Shown here: one piece after another, positions 6,941 through 13,134 of the stretch
Layout of the letters: the number at the start of each line of letters is the position of its first letter
Position numbering within the stretch: the stretch's first letter is position 1
Assembly (NCBI GenBank): GCA_014376575.1
Contig: JACMRF010000140.1
Span: 1-13,134, forward strand
Direction: 5' to 3'
Length of the DNA stretch: 13,134 bases
Source of the DNA: Undibacterium sp.
Lineage (GTDB): Bacteria > Pseudomonadota > Gammaproteobacteria > Burkholderiales > Burkholderiaceae
The notes under the pieces: model-generated
The model's input: only the letters and a program-made list of their open reading frames with translations
Databases searched by the model: none
Told to the model about the DNA's origin: nothing
Made by a program: the position numbers and the translations under genes

Positions 6941-7393
6941 AAAACAAACCGTAAAATTGGTACCGAAATTATCAAGCCTAAACTATAGGCGATTTTTGAG
7001 ATGTGGGATTCCTTATTGCTTGCGGACGCAGGTTGAATTATGGAATATCTCATATTTATTTTAGACCTCCCATTGATTATTTATACTTAGCGCATGTTCA
7101 GGGGGAATTCGATAACAAATAAAATTCTGATGAAGTCATGCATAAATTTTTAATTGTATTTAGCGGTATTTTGAGTTTGTAAAATTGAGTGCCCTGATAA
7201 ATTAGATTAATAATTTTCGTTTGATTAAAATATATGCATAGATTACGGAGAAAGCGTGCAAACTCCTTGACACAAGGCTTTGCTGCTTGATTTAATGCTG
7301 GATGCAGATTCTCTGCTTGCCGTGATAGATGCGCGACTAAGAAAATAATCGATTACATCATCGCGAAGTTAAATTTTTGTGAGGGGGACATAA
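6941..7393. other. Divergent intergenic region between nadB and hupB
   Basis: About 450 bp, very AT-rich in 7060–7250, must hold the promoters of both nadB (- strand) and hupB (+ strand). The only convincing sigma-70 sequence is that of hupB at 7267–7296. For nadB, TATAGT (- strand, about 6982–6987) and GATAAT (about 6970–6975) are possible -10 boxes without a good -35. No gene, RNA or lon remnant is recognisable. Confidence 0.5.
7267..7296 (+). promoter_or_regulatory. Likely sigma-70 promoter of hupB
   Basis: A perfect TTGACA (7267–7272) is followed after 18 bp by TTTAAT (7291–7296), about 100 bp before the hupB start. A 13-bp palindrome, CCTTGACACAAGG (7265–7277), covers the -35 element and could be a regulator site. 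Confidence 0.55.
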
Positions 7394-7666
7394 GTGAATA
7401 AAACTGAATTGATCGATTATATTGCCAAAGATACGGATTTGTCGAAAGCTGCTTCGGCACGTGCATTGGATGCTTTGATTGATGCTGTAAAAGCGACCTT
7501 GAAAAAAAATGGTACTGTTACTTTGGTCGGATTCGGCACGTTTTCAGTTGGAAAACGTGCTGCCAGAACAGGGCGCAATCCGCGTACCGGCGAAGCGATT
7601 AAAATCAAAGCCGCGAAAGTTCCTAAATTTAAACCTGGCAAAGCTTTGAAAGATGCTGTAAACTAA
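7394..7666 (+). CDS. hupB: DNA-binding protein HU (beta type)
   Basis: A 90-residue nucleoid protein of the HU/IHF family that bends DNA without strict sequence preference. The N-terminal helices ([20 protein letters not shown]...), the turn [18 protein letters not shown] and the RNP tip at residues 61–63 in the beta arm are all standard, ending [10 protein letters not shown]. Length is exactly that of HU. The start is GTG 7394, chosen because GAGGGGG lies six bases upstream (7381–7387) and MNKTELID is the expected N-terminus. An IHF subunit is less likely, given the sequence around RNP and the short C-terminus. The two tRNA genes follow within 60 bp without a clear terminator, so a joint transcript ending at 7911–7936 is plausible. 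Confidence 0.95.
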   Translation: MNKTELIDYIAKDTDLSKAASARALDALIDAVKATLKKNGTVTLVGFGTFSVGKRAARTGRNPRTGEAIKIKAAKVPKFKPGKALKDAVN

Positions 7667-7719
7667 TTGACTTCGTGGCATGGTGACATGTGCCGCAGTA
7701 TTGTCAGCTAAGTGTGATG

Positions 7720-7795
7720 GGGCGCTTAGCTCAGTTGGTAGAGCGGCGCCCTTACAAGGCGTAGGTCGGGAGTTCGAGCCTCTCAGCGCCCACCA
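7720..7795 (+). tRNA. tRNA-Val (anticodon TAC)
   Basis: A complete 76-nt cloverleaf. The acceptor strands GGGCGCT and AGCGCCC pair fully and are followed by A and an encoded CCA. The D-arm has AGCTCAGTTGGTAGAGC, the anticodon stem-loop is CGCCCTTACAAGGCG with loop CTTACAA, and the T-loop is TTCGAGC. The anticodon TAC reads valine codons. It lies 53 bp after hupB and 29 bp before tRNA-Asp. Confidence 0.97.
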
Positions 7796-7824
7796 TAAAG
7801 CTGGCAACGCAATGTAGTAAATTA

Positions 7825-7901
7825 GGAGTGGTAGTTCAGCTGGTTAGAATACCGGCCTGTCACGCCGGGGGTCGCGGGTTCGAGTCCCGTCCACTCCGCC
7901 A
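7825..7901 (+). tRNA. tRNA-Asp (anticodon GTC)
   Basis: A complete 77-nt cloverleaf. The acceptor strands GGAGTGG and CCACTCC pair fully, with discriminator G and an encoded CCA. The anticodon stem-loop CCGGCCTGTCACGCCGG carries GTC, and the T-arm contains TTCGAGT. It is followed ten bases later by a strong terminator. Confidence 0.97.
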
Positions 7902-7910
7902 AAAAATAAA

Positions 7911-7936
7911 AAGGCGAACGAAAGTTCGCCTTTTTT
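7911..7936 (+). terminator. Rho-independent terminator after tRNA-Asp
   Basis: AAGGCGAAC (7911–7919) pairs perfectly with GTTCGCCTT (7924–7932) around a GAAA tetraloop, and the stem runs into a six-T tract. It separates the hupB–tRNA unit from ppiD. Confidence 0.92.
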
Positions 7937-7974
7937 CATATTCAGTAACAGTTCGTTATATTGATCGGTTGAGC

Positions 7975-9897
7975 ATGTTTGAGTATATTCGTACACATCA
8001 AAAAGTAATGCAGCTTCTCTTGTTGCTAATTATTTTCCCCTCATTTGCTTTTTTTGGCATCGAGAGTTTCACTCGTTCTCGCGGCTCTGACAATGCTGTC
8101 GCGACAGTCGCTGGAATTTCAATCAGTCAGCAAGAGTTTGATTTTGCGCAGCGCGAACAATTGGAACGATTGCGTCAGACGTATGGTCAGCAGTTTGATT
8201 CTAAAATGTTGAGTACACCCGAGGCTAAGCAAAATATTCTGGATGAATTGATTTCGCGTAAAGCATTGGCAATTGAAGCAGCGAATAATCACTTAACAGT
8301 CGCCGATCAAGTCCTGCAGCAAAATATACTCTCGTCTCCTGGGTTGTTGAAAGCAGATGGAAGCTTTGACGGGGATCGTTACAAGAGCCTGTTAGCGGCA
8401 CAAGGTATGACTCCGACGATGTATGAGCAGCGTTTGCGTCAGGATCTGGCAGTGCAGCAGTTGCTAAATGCTGTGCAAACTACTTCATTCATGCCGAAGT
8501 CTGTTGCTGAGCATTTTGCTGCTATTTTTGAACAAGAGCGCGAAGTTCAAGTCCTGGATCTGAAATTGAGTGACTATGCGAATCAAAGCAAAATCACAGA
8601 CGTGATGTTAAAGGCATACTATGAAAAAAATGCAACCGAGTTTGAAGTGCCTGAAGTGGTTAAGGCTGAGTATGTGGTGTTGAATAACGAGGCTCTTTTA
8701 GCGCAAGTGATAATTTCTGATGCGGACCTCAAGGCATATTACGAGCAGAATAAAAAACAATATTCGACAGGCGAGTTGCGCCGCGCAAGTCATATTCTGT
8801 TAAATGTAAAGAAAGATGCTGGCGTTGAAGAGCAAAAAGCTATCAAGGCAAAAGCGGAGGCATTGTTGACAGCGTTGCGCAAAAAACCAGAAACATTCGC
8901 AGCGCTAGCTAAAGTTAATTCTCAAGATACAGGTTCTGCGGAACGTGGTGGTGATTTGGATTTTTTTGGTCGTGGTGCGATGGTGAAGCCATTTGAAGAT
9001 GCTGCTAATAAATTAAAAGTTGGTGAAATAAGTGATTTGGTTCAAACTGATTTTGGCTTCCATATCATTCAATTGACGGCGATTAAGCCGGAAGCAGTTA
9101 AGCCGTTTGAAGAGGTGAAGAATCAAATTGCGATTGAGGTGCGGAAGCAAAAAGCATCAAAATTATATGTTGAGGCTGCTGAAATTTTTACTAATTTAGT
9201 GTACGAACAGTCTGATAGTTTGAAGCCAGTTGCCGATAAATTTAAATTGAAAATTGAATCTATTGCAGGACTTACTCGACTACCGAATACTACTATCCCT
9301 CTAACAGTTCCGACAAATAACGCTAAATTTTTGAACGCTATTTTTTCCGAGGATTCGTTAAAGAAAAAACGCAACACAGAATCGGTCGAGGTTGCGCCTT
9401 CTACTTTGATAGCAGGACATATTGTTGAGTACAAAGCGGCGAGTAAGCGGCCATTTGAAGAAGTAAAATCATCGATATTGGCAAGGGTCACTCAAATCGA
9501 AAACGCAGCACTTGTCAAAAAAGATGGAGAGAGTAAGTTGCGGGCCTTGAATGCGGTTGATAACACAGCCGGGTTTTCTGGTTCAAAAGTTATTTCGCGC
9601 CTGAAAAGTCCTGATGTGAGAGCTGATGCTGTCGCTTCGATAATGAAGGCAAATGTACAAAAATTACCTGTTTTTATAGGTGTTGATGCTCCGGGTATTG
9701 GGTATTCGATTTATCGAATTTCGAAAGTTAGTAGTGGTACGCAGGATGTTGCGCGGCGAGCTTCCGAGTACGAACAATTAGTTGGTGCCATCTCTCAGCA
9801 GGATGTTTATGCGTATGTTGAGGCGTTAAAACAAAAAGCCAAGGTGCAAATTAATCAAACAGCCCTATCGACGCAAACTATAAAGCTCGAACAATAG
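7975..9897 (+). CDS. ppiD: Periplasmic folding chaperone PpiD (SurA-like, parvulin domain)
   Basis: A 640-residue inner-membrane-anchored chaperone that helps newly exported proteins leave the Sec translocon. The N-terminus MFEYIRTHQK is cytoplasmic and basic, followed by one membrane helix at about residues 12–30 (VMQLLLLLIIFPSFAFFGI). The periplasmic part has a SurA_N-like helical region (about 45–230, with LDELISRKALAIEAA and MTPTMYEQRLRQDLAVQQLL). Next is a parvulin-type PpiC domain at about 266–366 (ELRRASHILLNV, SAERGGDLDFFGRGAM, DFGFHIIQL), and then a long C-terminal region. I take ATG 7975 because it gives the canonical start; a longer open frame runs back into the tRNA and is not coding. 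The ribosome site is weak. Following hupB and tRNAs is the usual betaproteobacterial setting. PpiD parvulin domains often lack isomerase activity, and activity cannot be judged here. Confidence 0.93.
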   Translation: MFEYIRTHQKVMQLLLLLIIFPSFAFFGIESFTRSRGSDNAVATVAGISISQQEFDFAQREQLERLRQTYGQQFDSKMLSTPEAKQNILDELISRKALAIEAANNHLTVADQVLQQNILSSPGLLKADGSFDGDRYKSLLAAQGMTPTMYEQRLRQDLAVQQLLNAVQTTSFMPKSVAEHFAAIFEQEREVQVLDLKLSDYANQSKITDVMLKAYYEKNATEFEVPEVVKAEYVVLNNEALLAQVIISDADLKAYYEQNKKQYSTGELRRASHILLNVKKDAGVEEQKAIKAKAEALLTALRKKPETFAALAKVNSQDTGSAERGGDLDFFGRGAMVKPFEDAANKLKVGEISDLVQTDFGFHIIQLTAIKPEAVKPFEEVKNQIAIEVRKQKASKLYVEAAEIFTNLVYEQSDSLKPVADKFKLKIESIAGLTRLPNTTIPLTVPTNNAKFLNAIFSEDSLKKKRNTESVEVAPSTLIAGHIVEYKAASKRPFEEVKSSILARVTQIENAALVKKDGESKLRALNAVDNTAGFSGSKVISRLKSPDVRADAVASIMKANVQKLPVFIGVDAPGIGYSIYRISKVSSGTQDVARRASEYEQLVGAISQQDVYAYVEALKQKAKVQINQTALSTQTIKLEQ

Positions 9898-9936
9898 GGG
9901 CACATTCTGGACGGTATGAATTGGTAAAGTGATTGA

Positions 9937-9964
9937 ACGACATCCGCGTGATGTCGTTTTTTTT
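9937..9964 (+). terminator. Rho-independent terminator of ppiD
   Basis: ACGACATC (9937–9944) pairs perfectly with GATGTCGT (9950–9957) around a five-base loop, followed by an eight-T run (9957–9964). It lies 39 bp after the ppiD stop. Confidence 0.92.
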
Positions 9965-10274
9965 GCGCTGGCAGGGCGCAACTGGAGATGCAAGTGCCCT
10001 CCCGTAAGTGGGTAAGTTGATGCGCAATTGCGAAAGGGAGACTGAACGCGGAAAGAAAGCGTGAAGCTAGCCCGCGCGTTAATGAAAAGTGGTTGTATTC
10101 AACGACGGGTGTCGACGAAGTACTAAAAAAAAATTGTAACCAATGTAACGGGATGAAATGCAGATTACAGTGTATGCACAAATTTCAAAGTATTGCATCA
10201 ATCTGGAAGATCGGATGCGGCATCGAATGCGCGTCATTAACCTAAGCGTGGGTAGCATTGTCCGACGATCGATT

Positions 10275-10323
10275 GAGAGTCGCCATCAAACTCTCCACAA
10301 AGAGAGTGGCACTATCGATGGCG
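10275..10323. repeat. Inverted-repeat set with mutually exclusive stems
   Basis: ACTCTC (10290–10295) can pair either with GAGAGT before it (10275–10280) or with GAGAGT after it (10302–10307). CGCCAT (10281–10286) can pair with ATGGCG (10318–10323). Switching folds of this kind occur in regulatory RNAs, but here no gene or promoter is clearly linked to it. Confidence 0.35.
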
Positions 10324-10453
10324 GGAATCGGTTGAATGGCGTTAAACAACGTACTGATAATTCTCTACTTTGCCAGCTCTGTTTCGTCATTCTTGGCATA
10401 ATCTTTATTATTCGACTGCCTATCGTGCGCTAGACATGTCGATTGGTGCATTT

Positions 10454-10479
10454 GAGTACAGCTAGGCTTAGCTGCACTC
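10454..10479. terminator. Hairpin after the M13 peptidase gene
   Basis: GAGTACAGCTA (10454–10464) pairs with TAGCTGCACTC (10469–10479) with one mismatch and a four-base loop. It lies about 22 bp beyond the peptidase stop on the - strand and so probably ends that transcript. Neither side has a strong T-run, so it may need other factors. Confidence 0.5.
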
Positions 10480-10501
10480 TACGCCACGATCGATATAGCT
10501 T

Positions 10502-12562
10502 TTACCAGATAGAAACGCGATCTTTTGGTGCCAGATACATCTTGTCGCCTTCTTTTACGCCATAGGATTCATAGAAACCAGGCATGTTTCTGAGAGTGCC
10601 GTTGGCACGAATTTCTCCCGGAGAGTGTGGATCTGTTTTTAGACGCACGATCATTGTTGCATCGCGCATCTTGCCACGCCACACCTGGGCAAAGCCCATG
10701 AAGAAGCGCTGATCCCCGGTTAATCCTCTAATCACCGGAGCAGTCTTCCCACCTAAAGAGAGTTTGTAGGCTTTGTAGGCGATCGCCAGGCCAGAGTTAT
10801 CGGCGATGTTTTCACCCAGCGTCAGTTCACCATTCACGAAATAGCCAGGAATGGGGCTGAAAGCGCCGTATTGTTTGACCAGCGCAGCTGTTTTGACGGC
10901 AAATTTTTCGTGGTCGTCTTTGGTCCACCAGTCACGCAAATTGCCCAAGCCATCGTATTGTGCGCCTTGGTCATCAAAGCCGTGGCTGATTTCGTGACCA
11001 ATAACGGCACCGATACCGCCGTAATTGACGGCATCATCCGCTTTGGCGTCAAAGAAGGGTGCCTGCAAAATCCCTGCCGGAAAAACGATTTCGTTCATTT
11101 CGGGATTGTAATAAGCATTCACAGTTTGGGGTGTCATGCCCCATTCTTCGCGTTCGATAGGCTTGCCAAGTTTGTTAAGTTCTACTTTGCTAGCGAACAT
11201 GCGGGTGTTGCGCAGGTTGCCGACGGTATCTCCTTTGGTAATTGTCAGGTTGGAGTAGTCGCGCCATTTGTTTGGGTAGCCGATCTTAGGCATAAACGTC
11301 GCTAGCTTGGACTGAGCTTCTTTCTTGGTCTCAGGGCTCATCCAATCGAGGGTGTCAATGCTTTGCTTATAAGCGAGCAAGAGATCGCCGACCAGTTTTT
11401 CCATCTTGACCTTGCTTTGGGCTGGAAAGTGTTTTTCTACATATAGCTTGCCAAGGCTTTCACCCAAGCCCGCGTCGGCTAGACGCACGCCACGTTTCCA
11501 GCGCACTTCCTGGCTCGGCGTACCGCTTAAGGTAGTACCATAAAAAACAAAATTTTCTTCATCAAAGGCTTTTGGCAATTGATTGGCCGTTGCGCTCAAT
11601 AAATGCCATTTGAAATAGGCCTTCCATGCATCCAGCGACGACTCTTGCAGCACTTTGTTAAAGCCTGTCAGGTAGCTAGGCTGGCTTACCATCAGGGTGT
11701 CGAGTTTTCCTTGTAGCTCTAAATTGCTCAGATAGCTGATCCAGCCGAAACCTGGTGTCAAGGCATCGAGTTTGCTGATTTCTATCTTGTTATAGGCCTT
11801 GATCGGGTCGCGCAGTTCTACCTTGGTCCATTGCACCTTGGCCAATTCGGTTTCTAAAGCGAGGATATCGGCTGCATTTTTGGCAGCGTCTTTATCTCCG
11901 GCCAAAGAAAGCATTTTTTCGATATGCTTGAGATATTTTGCGCGGGTATCTTTGAGTTTGGCGTCGTCGTTATTCAAGTAGTAGTCGCGGTCAGGCATGC
12001 CTAGACCCGATTGGCCGATATCAAGCACATATTTGCTAGAGTCTTTATTGTCTTGATGCACGCCGATATCAAACGGTGCGGGAACACTGATTAAATTCAG
12101 GTAAGCGATAAAGCCTGGAATCTGATCTTTGCCGCTTAGGGCTGCGACTTTGGCGAAATCACGTTCCATCGGTTTTAAGCCCAGTGTCTCGATCTTGCCG
12201 GTATCCATAAAATTAGCGTACAGGTCGGCAATTTTTTGTGCATCGGACCCCGTCTTTGCGTGCTGTTTGGCAAGCGCTTCAATAATGGCATACAGGCGAG
12301 GAATGGTAGCTTCACGTAAATCCATAAAGGCACCAGCAGACGATTTATCGGAGGGGATTTCACTATTTTTTAGCCATTTTCCGTTCACATGGCGGTAAAA
12401 ATCGTCTTGGGCGTTGACTTTGAAATCTATATATTTGCTGTTTATGCCTGAGAGTAAGACTGATGGGGCAAATGAGGTAACTGTCTTTGCCGCCTCTACT
12501 GAATAAGCACTGTTGGCACTGGCAAGCATAAGCGCGATAACACTGATAAACGGAACTTTCAC
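10502..12562 (-). CDS. pepO: M13-family zinc metallopeptidase (PepO/neprilysin-like), probably exported
   Basis: A 686-residue protein with a cleavable-looking signal peptide (MKVPFISVIALMLASANSAYS, about residues 1–21), so it probably acts in the periplasm or outside. The N-terminal M13 signature is DDFYRHVNGKWLKNSEIP. The C-terminal catalytic domain has NEIVFPAGILQAPFF, then the zinc motif HEISH (H523, E524, H527), DDQGAQYDGLGNL, and GENIAD with the third ligand E584 and the conserved D588. The end, about 25 residues after NMPGFYESYGV, is DRVSIW; the C-x-x-W end of many M13 members appears without its cysteine. The start is GTG at 12562 with AGGAGAG about 7 bases upstream. Such enzymes cut short peptides; the natural substrate is unknown. 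It appears monocistronic. The symbol is by family resemblance only. Confidence 0.92.
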   Translation of the reverse strand: MKVPFISVIALMLASANSAYSVEAAKTVTSFAPSVLLSGINSKYIDFKVNAQDDFYRHVNGKWLKNSEIPSDKSSAGAFMDLREATIPRLYAIIEALAKQHAKTGSDAQKIADLYANFMDTGKIETLGLKPMERDFAKVAALSGKDQIPGFIAYLNLISVPAPFDIGVHQDNKDSSKYVLDIGQSGLGMPDRDYYLNNDDAKLKDTRAKYLKHIEKMLSLAGDKDAAKNAADILALETELAKVQWTKVELRDPIKAYNKIEISKLDALTPGFGWISYLSNLELQGKLDTLMVSQPSYLTGFNKVLQESSLDAWKAYFKWHLLSATANQLPKAFDEENFVFYGTTLSGTPSQEVRWKRGVRLADAGLGESLGKLYVEKHFPAQSKVKMEKLVGDLLLAYKQSIDTLDWMSPETKKEAQSKLATFMPKIGYPNKWRDYSNLTITKGDTVGNLRNTRMFASKVELNKLGKPIEREEWGMTPQTVNAYYNPEMNEIVFPAGILQAPFFDAKADDAVNYGGIGAVIGHEISHGFDDQGAQYDGLGNLRDWWTKDDHEKFAVKTAALVKQYGAFSPIPGYFVNGELTLGENIADNSGLAIAYKAYKLSLGGKTAPVIRGLTGDQRFFMGFAQVWRGKMRDATMIVRLKTDPHSPGEIRANGTLRNMPGFYESYGVKEGDKMYLAPKDRVSIW

Positions 12563-12612
12563 TATTACTCTCCTGATGATTGAATTTTTTTTTATGCTTA
12601 GTTGATGAGCAA

Positions 12613-12641
12613 AATATAAAACATAGTTTAATTTTGTTGAA
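12613..12641 (-). promoter_or_regulatory. Possible promoter of the M13 peptidase gene
   Basis: On the - strand TTCAAC (12636–12641) is followed after 17 bp by TATATT (12613–12618), about 50 bp before the GTG start. The -35 match is poor and the DNA is AT-rich, so this is a weak call. Confidence 0.28.
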
Positions 12642-12764
12642 TTGACTTCAACCGATTTTGGACATACAGCCCTAAAAAGAGTTCGTGGTTTTGGTAAAAA
12701 TTTTGTTTAAATTACGCTTTGTTCATGATGTTGAAAATAATTCAGTGTAATTGGCGCAAAGTCC

Positions 12765-12794
12765 TTGCCAACAGCGAGAATGTTTTGCTATGAT
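12765..12794 (+). promoter_or_regulatory. Upstream rRNA-operon-type promoter
   Basis: TTGCCA (12765–12770), an 18-bp spacer and TATGAT (12789–12794) form a sigma-70 promoter pointing right, followed by TCGCCCCCC and a purine-rich leader. It lies about 160 bp before a second, better promoter in the same direction, the tandem layout of rRNA operons. Confidence 0.55.
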
Positions 12795-12925
12795 TCGCCC
12801 CCCTTCGAAGCTGATGGGAAAAGAGGTAGAGAAAAGAAGTCAAGAAGAAGCAATGCGGCATGGACGCAAGCACCTTTAGGAAGTTGAATCGGCAGTAAAA
12901 GATTCGGCGGAAAAGAAAGAGGGGG

Positions 12926-12954
12926 TTGACGGAAATAAAGAAGTGCTTCATAAT
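12926..12954 (+). promoter_or_regulatory. Main rRNA-operon-type promoter
   Basis: TTGACG (12926–12931), a 17-bp spacer and CATAAT (12949–12954) each miss the consensus by one base. What follows, with CTCATCTCTCTGGTGCTGAC and then AACGATTTGCAGCGAA, resembles the leader I know from 16S rRNA operons of Oxalobacteraceae. No 16S rRNA follows within the window. Confidence 0.65.
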
Positions 12955-13002
12955 CTCATCTCTCTGGTGCTGACAAACAAAACGATTTGCAGCGAACCAG
13001 AA
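12955..13002 (+). other. rRNA-operon leader segment, cut short
   Basis: This stretch follows the promoter at 12926–12954 and looks like the start of an rrn leader transcript. It ends abruptly at about 13000–13005, where rpsA coding sequence takes over. No boxA antiterminator sequence or 16S start is reached. Confidence 0.5.
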
Positions 13003-13005
13003 AAC

Positions 13006-13134
13006 ACCAAGCGGGGCGACCGCGTCAAGGGCCCGATCAAATCCATCACCGACTTCGGCGTGTTCGTCGGTCTGGCTGCTGGTATCGACGGTCTGGTGCA
13101 TTTGTCCGACCTGTCCTGGAACGAAACCGGCGAA
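13006..13134 (+). CDS. rpsA: 30S ribosomal protein S1, internal fragment (S1 repeat)
   Basis: The frame ending at 13134 encodes [20 protein letters not shown], then a VGL...[18 protein letters not shown] stretch. This is an S1/OB-fold repeat, most like the late repeat (about the fifth) of ribosomal protein S1, where E. coli has a [17 protein letters not shown] pattern. S1 binds mRNA on the small subunit. The fragment has no start codon of its own, has GC-rich, C-ending codons of a highly expressed gene, and runs off the right edge. Directly upstream is rRNA leader rather than earlier rpsA sequence, so this is either an assembly misjoin at a repeat boundary or a true rearrangement. The first one or two residues at the junction are uncertain. 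Confidence 0.85.

Larger units (their letters stand above)
9965..10501. other. Gene-free region between ppiD and the M13 peptidase
   Basis: I see no convincing gene in about 535 bp. One open frame (10158–10433, + strand) has no recognisable domain and only a poor ribosome site, and the longest one on the other strand overlaps the ppiD terminator. The stretch is rich in short inverted repeats: CGCAATTGCG (10023–10032), a GAGAGT/ACTCTC/GAGAGT set at 10275–10307 and the hairpin at 10454–10479. A structured RNA or decayed sequence are both possible. Confidence 0.5.

Noticed and set aside
7295..7348. A 17-codon open frame (MLDADSLLAVIDARLRK) before hupB
   Set aside because: Its ATG overlaps the proposed -10 box, so the likely transcript starts after it. 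There is no good ribosome site and no known relative.
7828..7974. A longer N-terminus for ppiD reaching into the tRNA
   Set aside because: It would translate tRNA-Asp and its terminator. The canonical PpiD start MFEYIRTH is at 7975 and is followed by the membrane helix.
10158..10433. A 91-codon open frame in the ppiD–M13 peptidase spacer
   Set aside because: There is no family resemblance and the ribosome site is poor. It crosses a set of inverted repeats, so I treat the region as non-coding.
10871..11305. A 144-codon open frame on the + strand
   Set aside because: It is fully antisense to the catalytic domain of the M13 peptidase, which has its zinc motif and third ligand intact.

Overview
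The window looks like a betaproteobacterial chromosome segment, most likely Burkholderiales and probably Oxalobacteraceae-like. Evidence: the full nadA/nadC/nadB set, a hupB–tRNA-Val–tRNA-Asp–ppiD block typical of that order, and an rRNA-operon leader of Oxalobacteraceae type near the right end. Base composition is moderate to AT-rich, especially between genes. The assignment rests on recognising proteins and gene order by eye, not on a search.

Layout. 1–266: the right end of an IS21-family element (istB 3' end plus two terminal repeats). 267–656: the 3' end of a DUF927-type primase/helicase-like gene that the IS21 element has cut. 657–1754: no convincing gene, but regulatory-looking DNA that fits the edge of a decayed integrative element: six TGCCACAC motifs, two pairs of tandem 12-mers, a tRNA-3'-end-like stretch and a terminator. 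1755–3039: an IS4-family element with inverted repeats and an apparent 11-bp target duplication; its transposase is dead (nonsense codon, C-terminal deletion with frameshift). 3073–5097: nadA and nadC on the + strand. 5098–5332: gene-free, with an orphan promoter-like sequence and a long hairpin. 5333–6940: nadB on the - strand. 7394–7901: hupB and two tRNAs, then a strong terminator. 7975–9897: ppiD. 9965–10501: gene-free. 10502–12562: an M13 (PepO/neprilysin-like) metallopeptidase on the - strand. 12742–13002: tandem promoters and leader of an rRNA operon, but the sequence then runs directly into the middle of rpsA instead of 16S rRNA.

Function. NadB oxidises L-aspartate to iminoaspartate, NadA condenses it with dihydroxyacetone phosphate to quinolinate, and NadC converts quinolinate to nicotinate mononucleotide, so the whole de novo NAD entry pathway is here in two convergent units. 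HU, PpiD and the M13 peptidase are housekeeping functions in nucleoid structure, envelope protein folding and probably periplasmic proteolysis. I found no wholly new system. The points most worth checking are the rrn-leader/rpsA junction, the IS4 insertion next to the nadA promoter, the possible attachment or replication repeats at 799–1660, and a possible small RNA between nadC and nadB.
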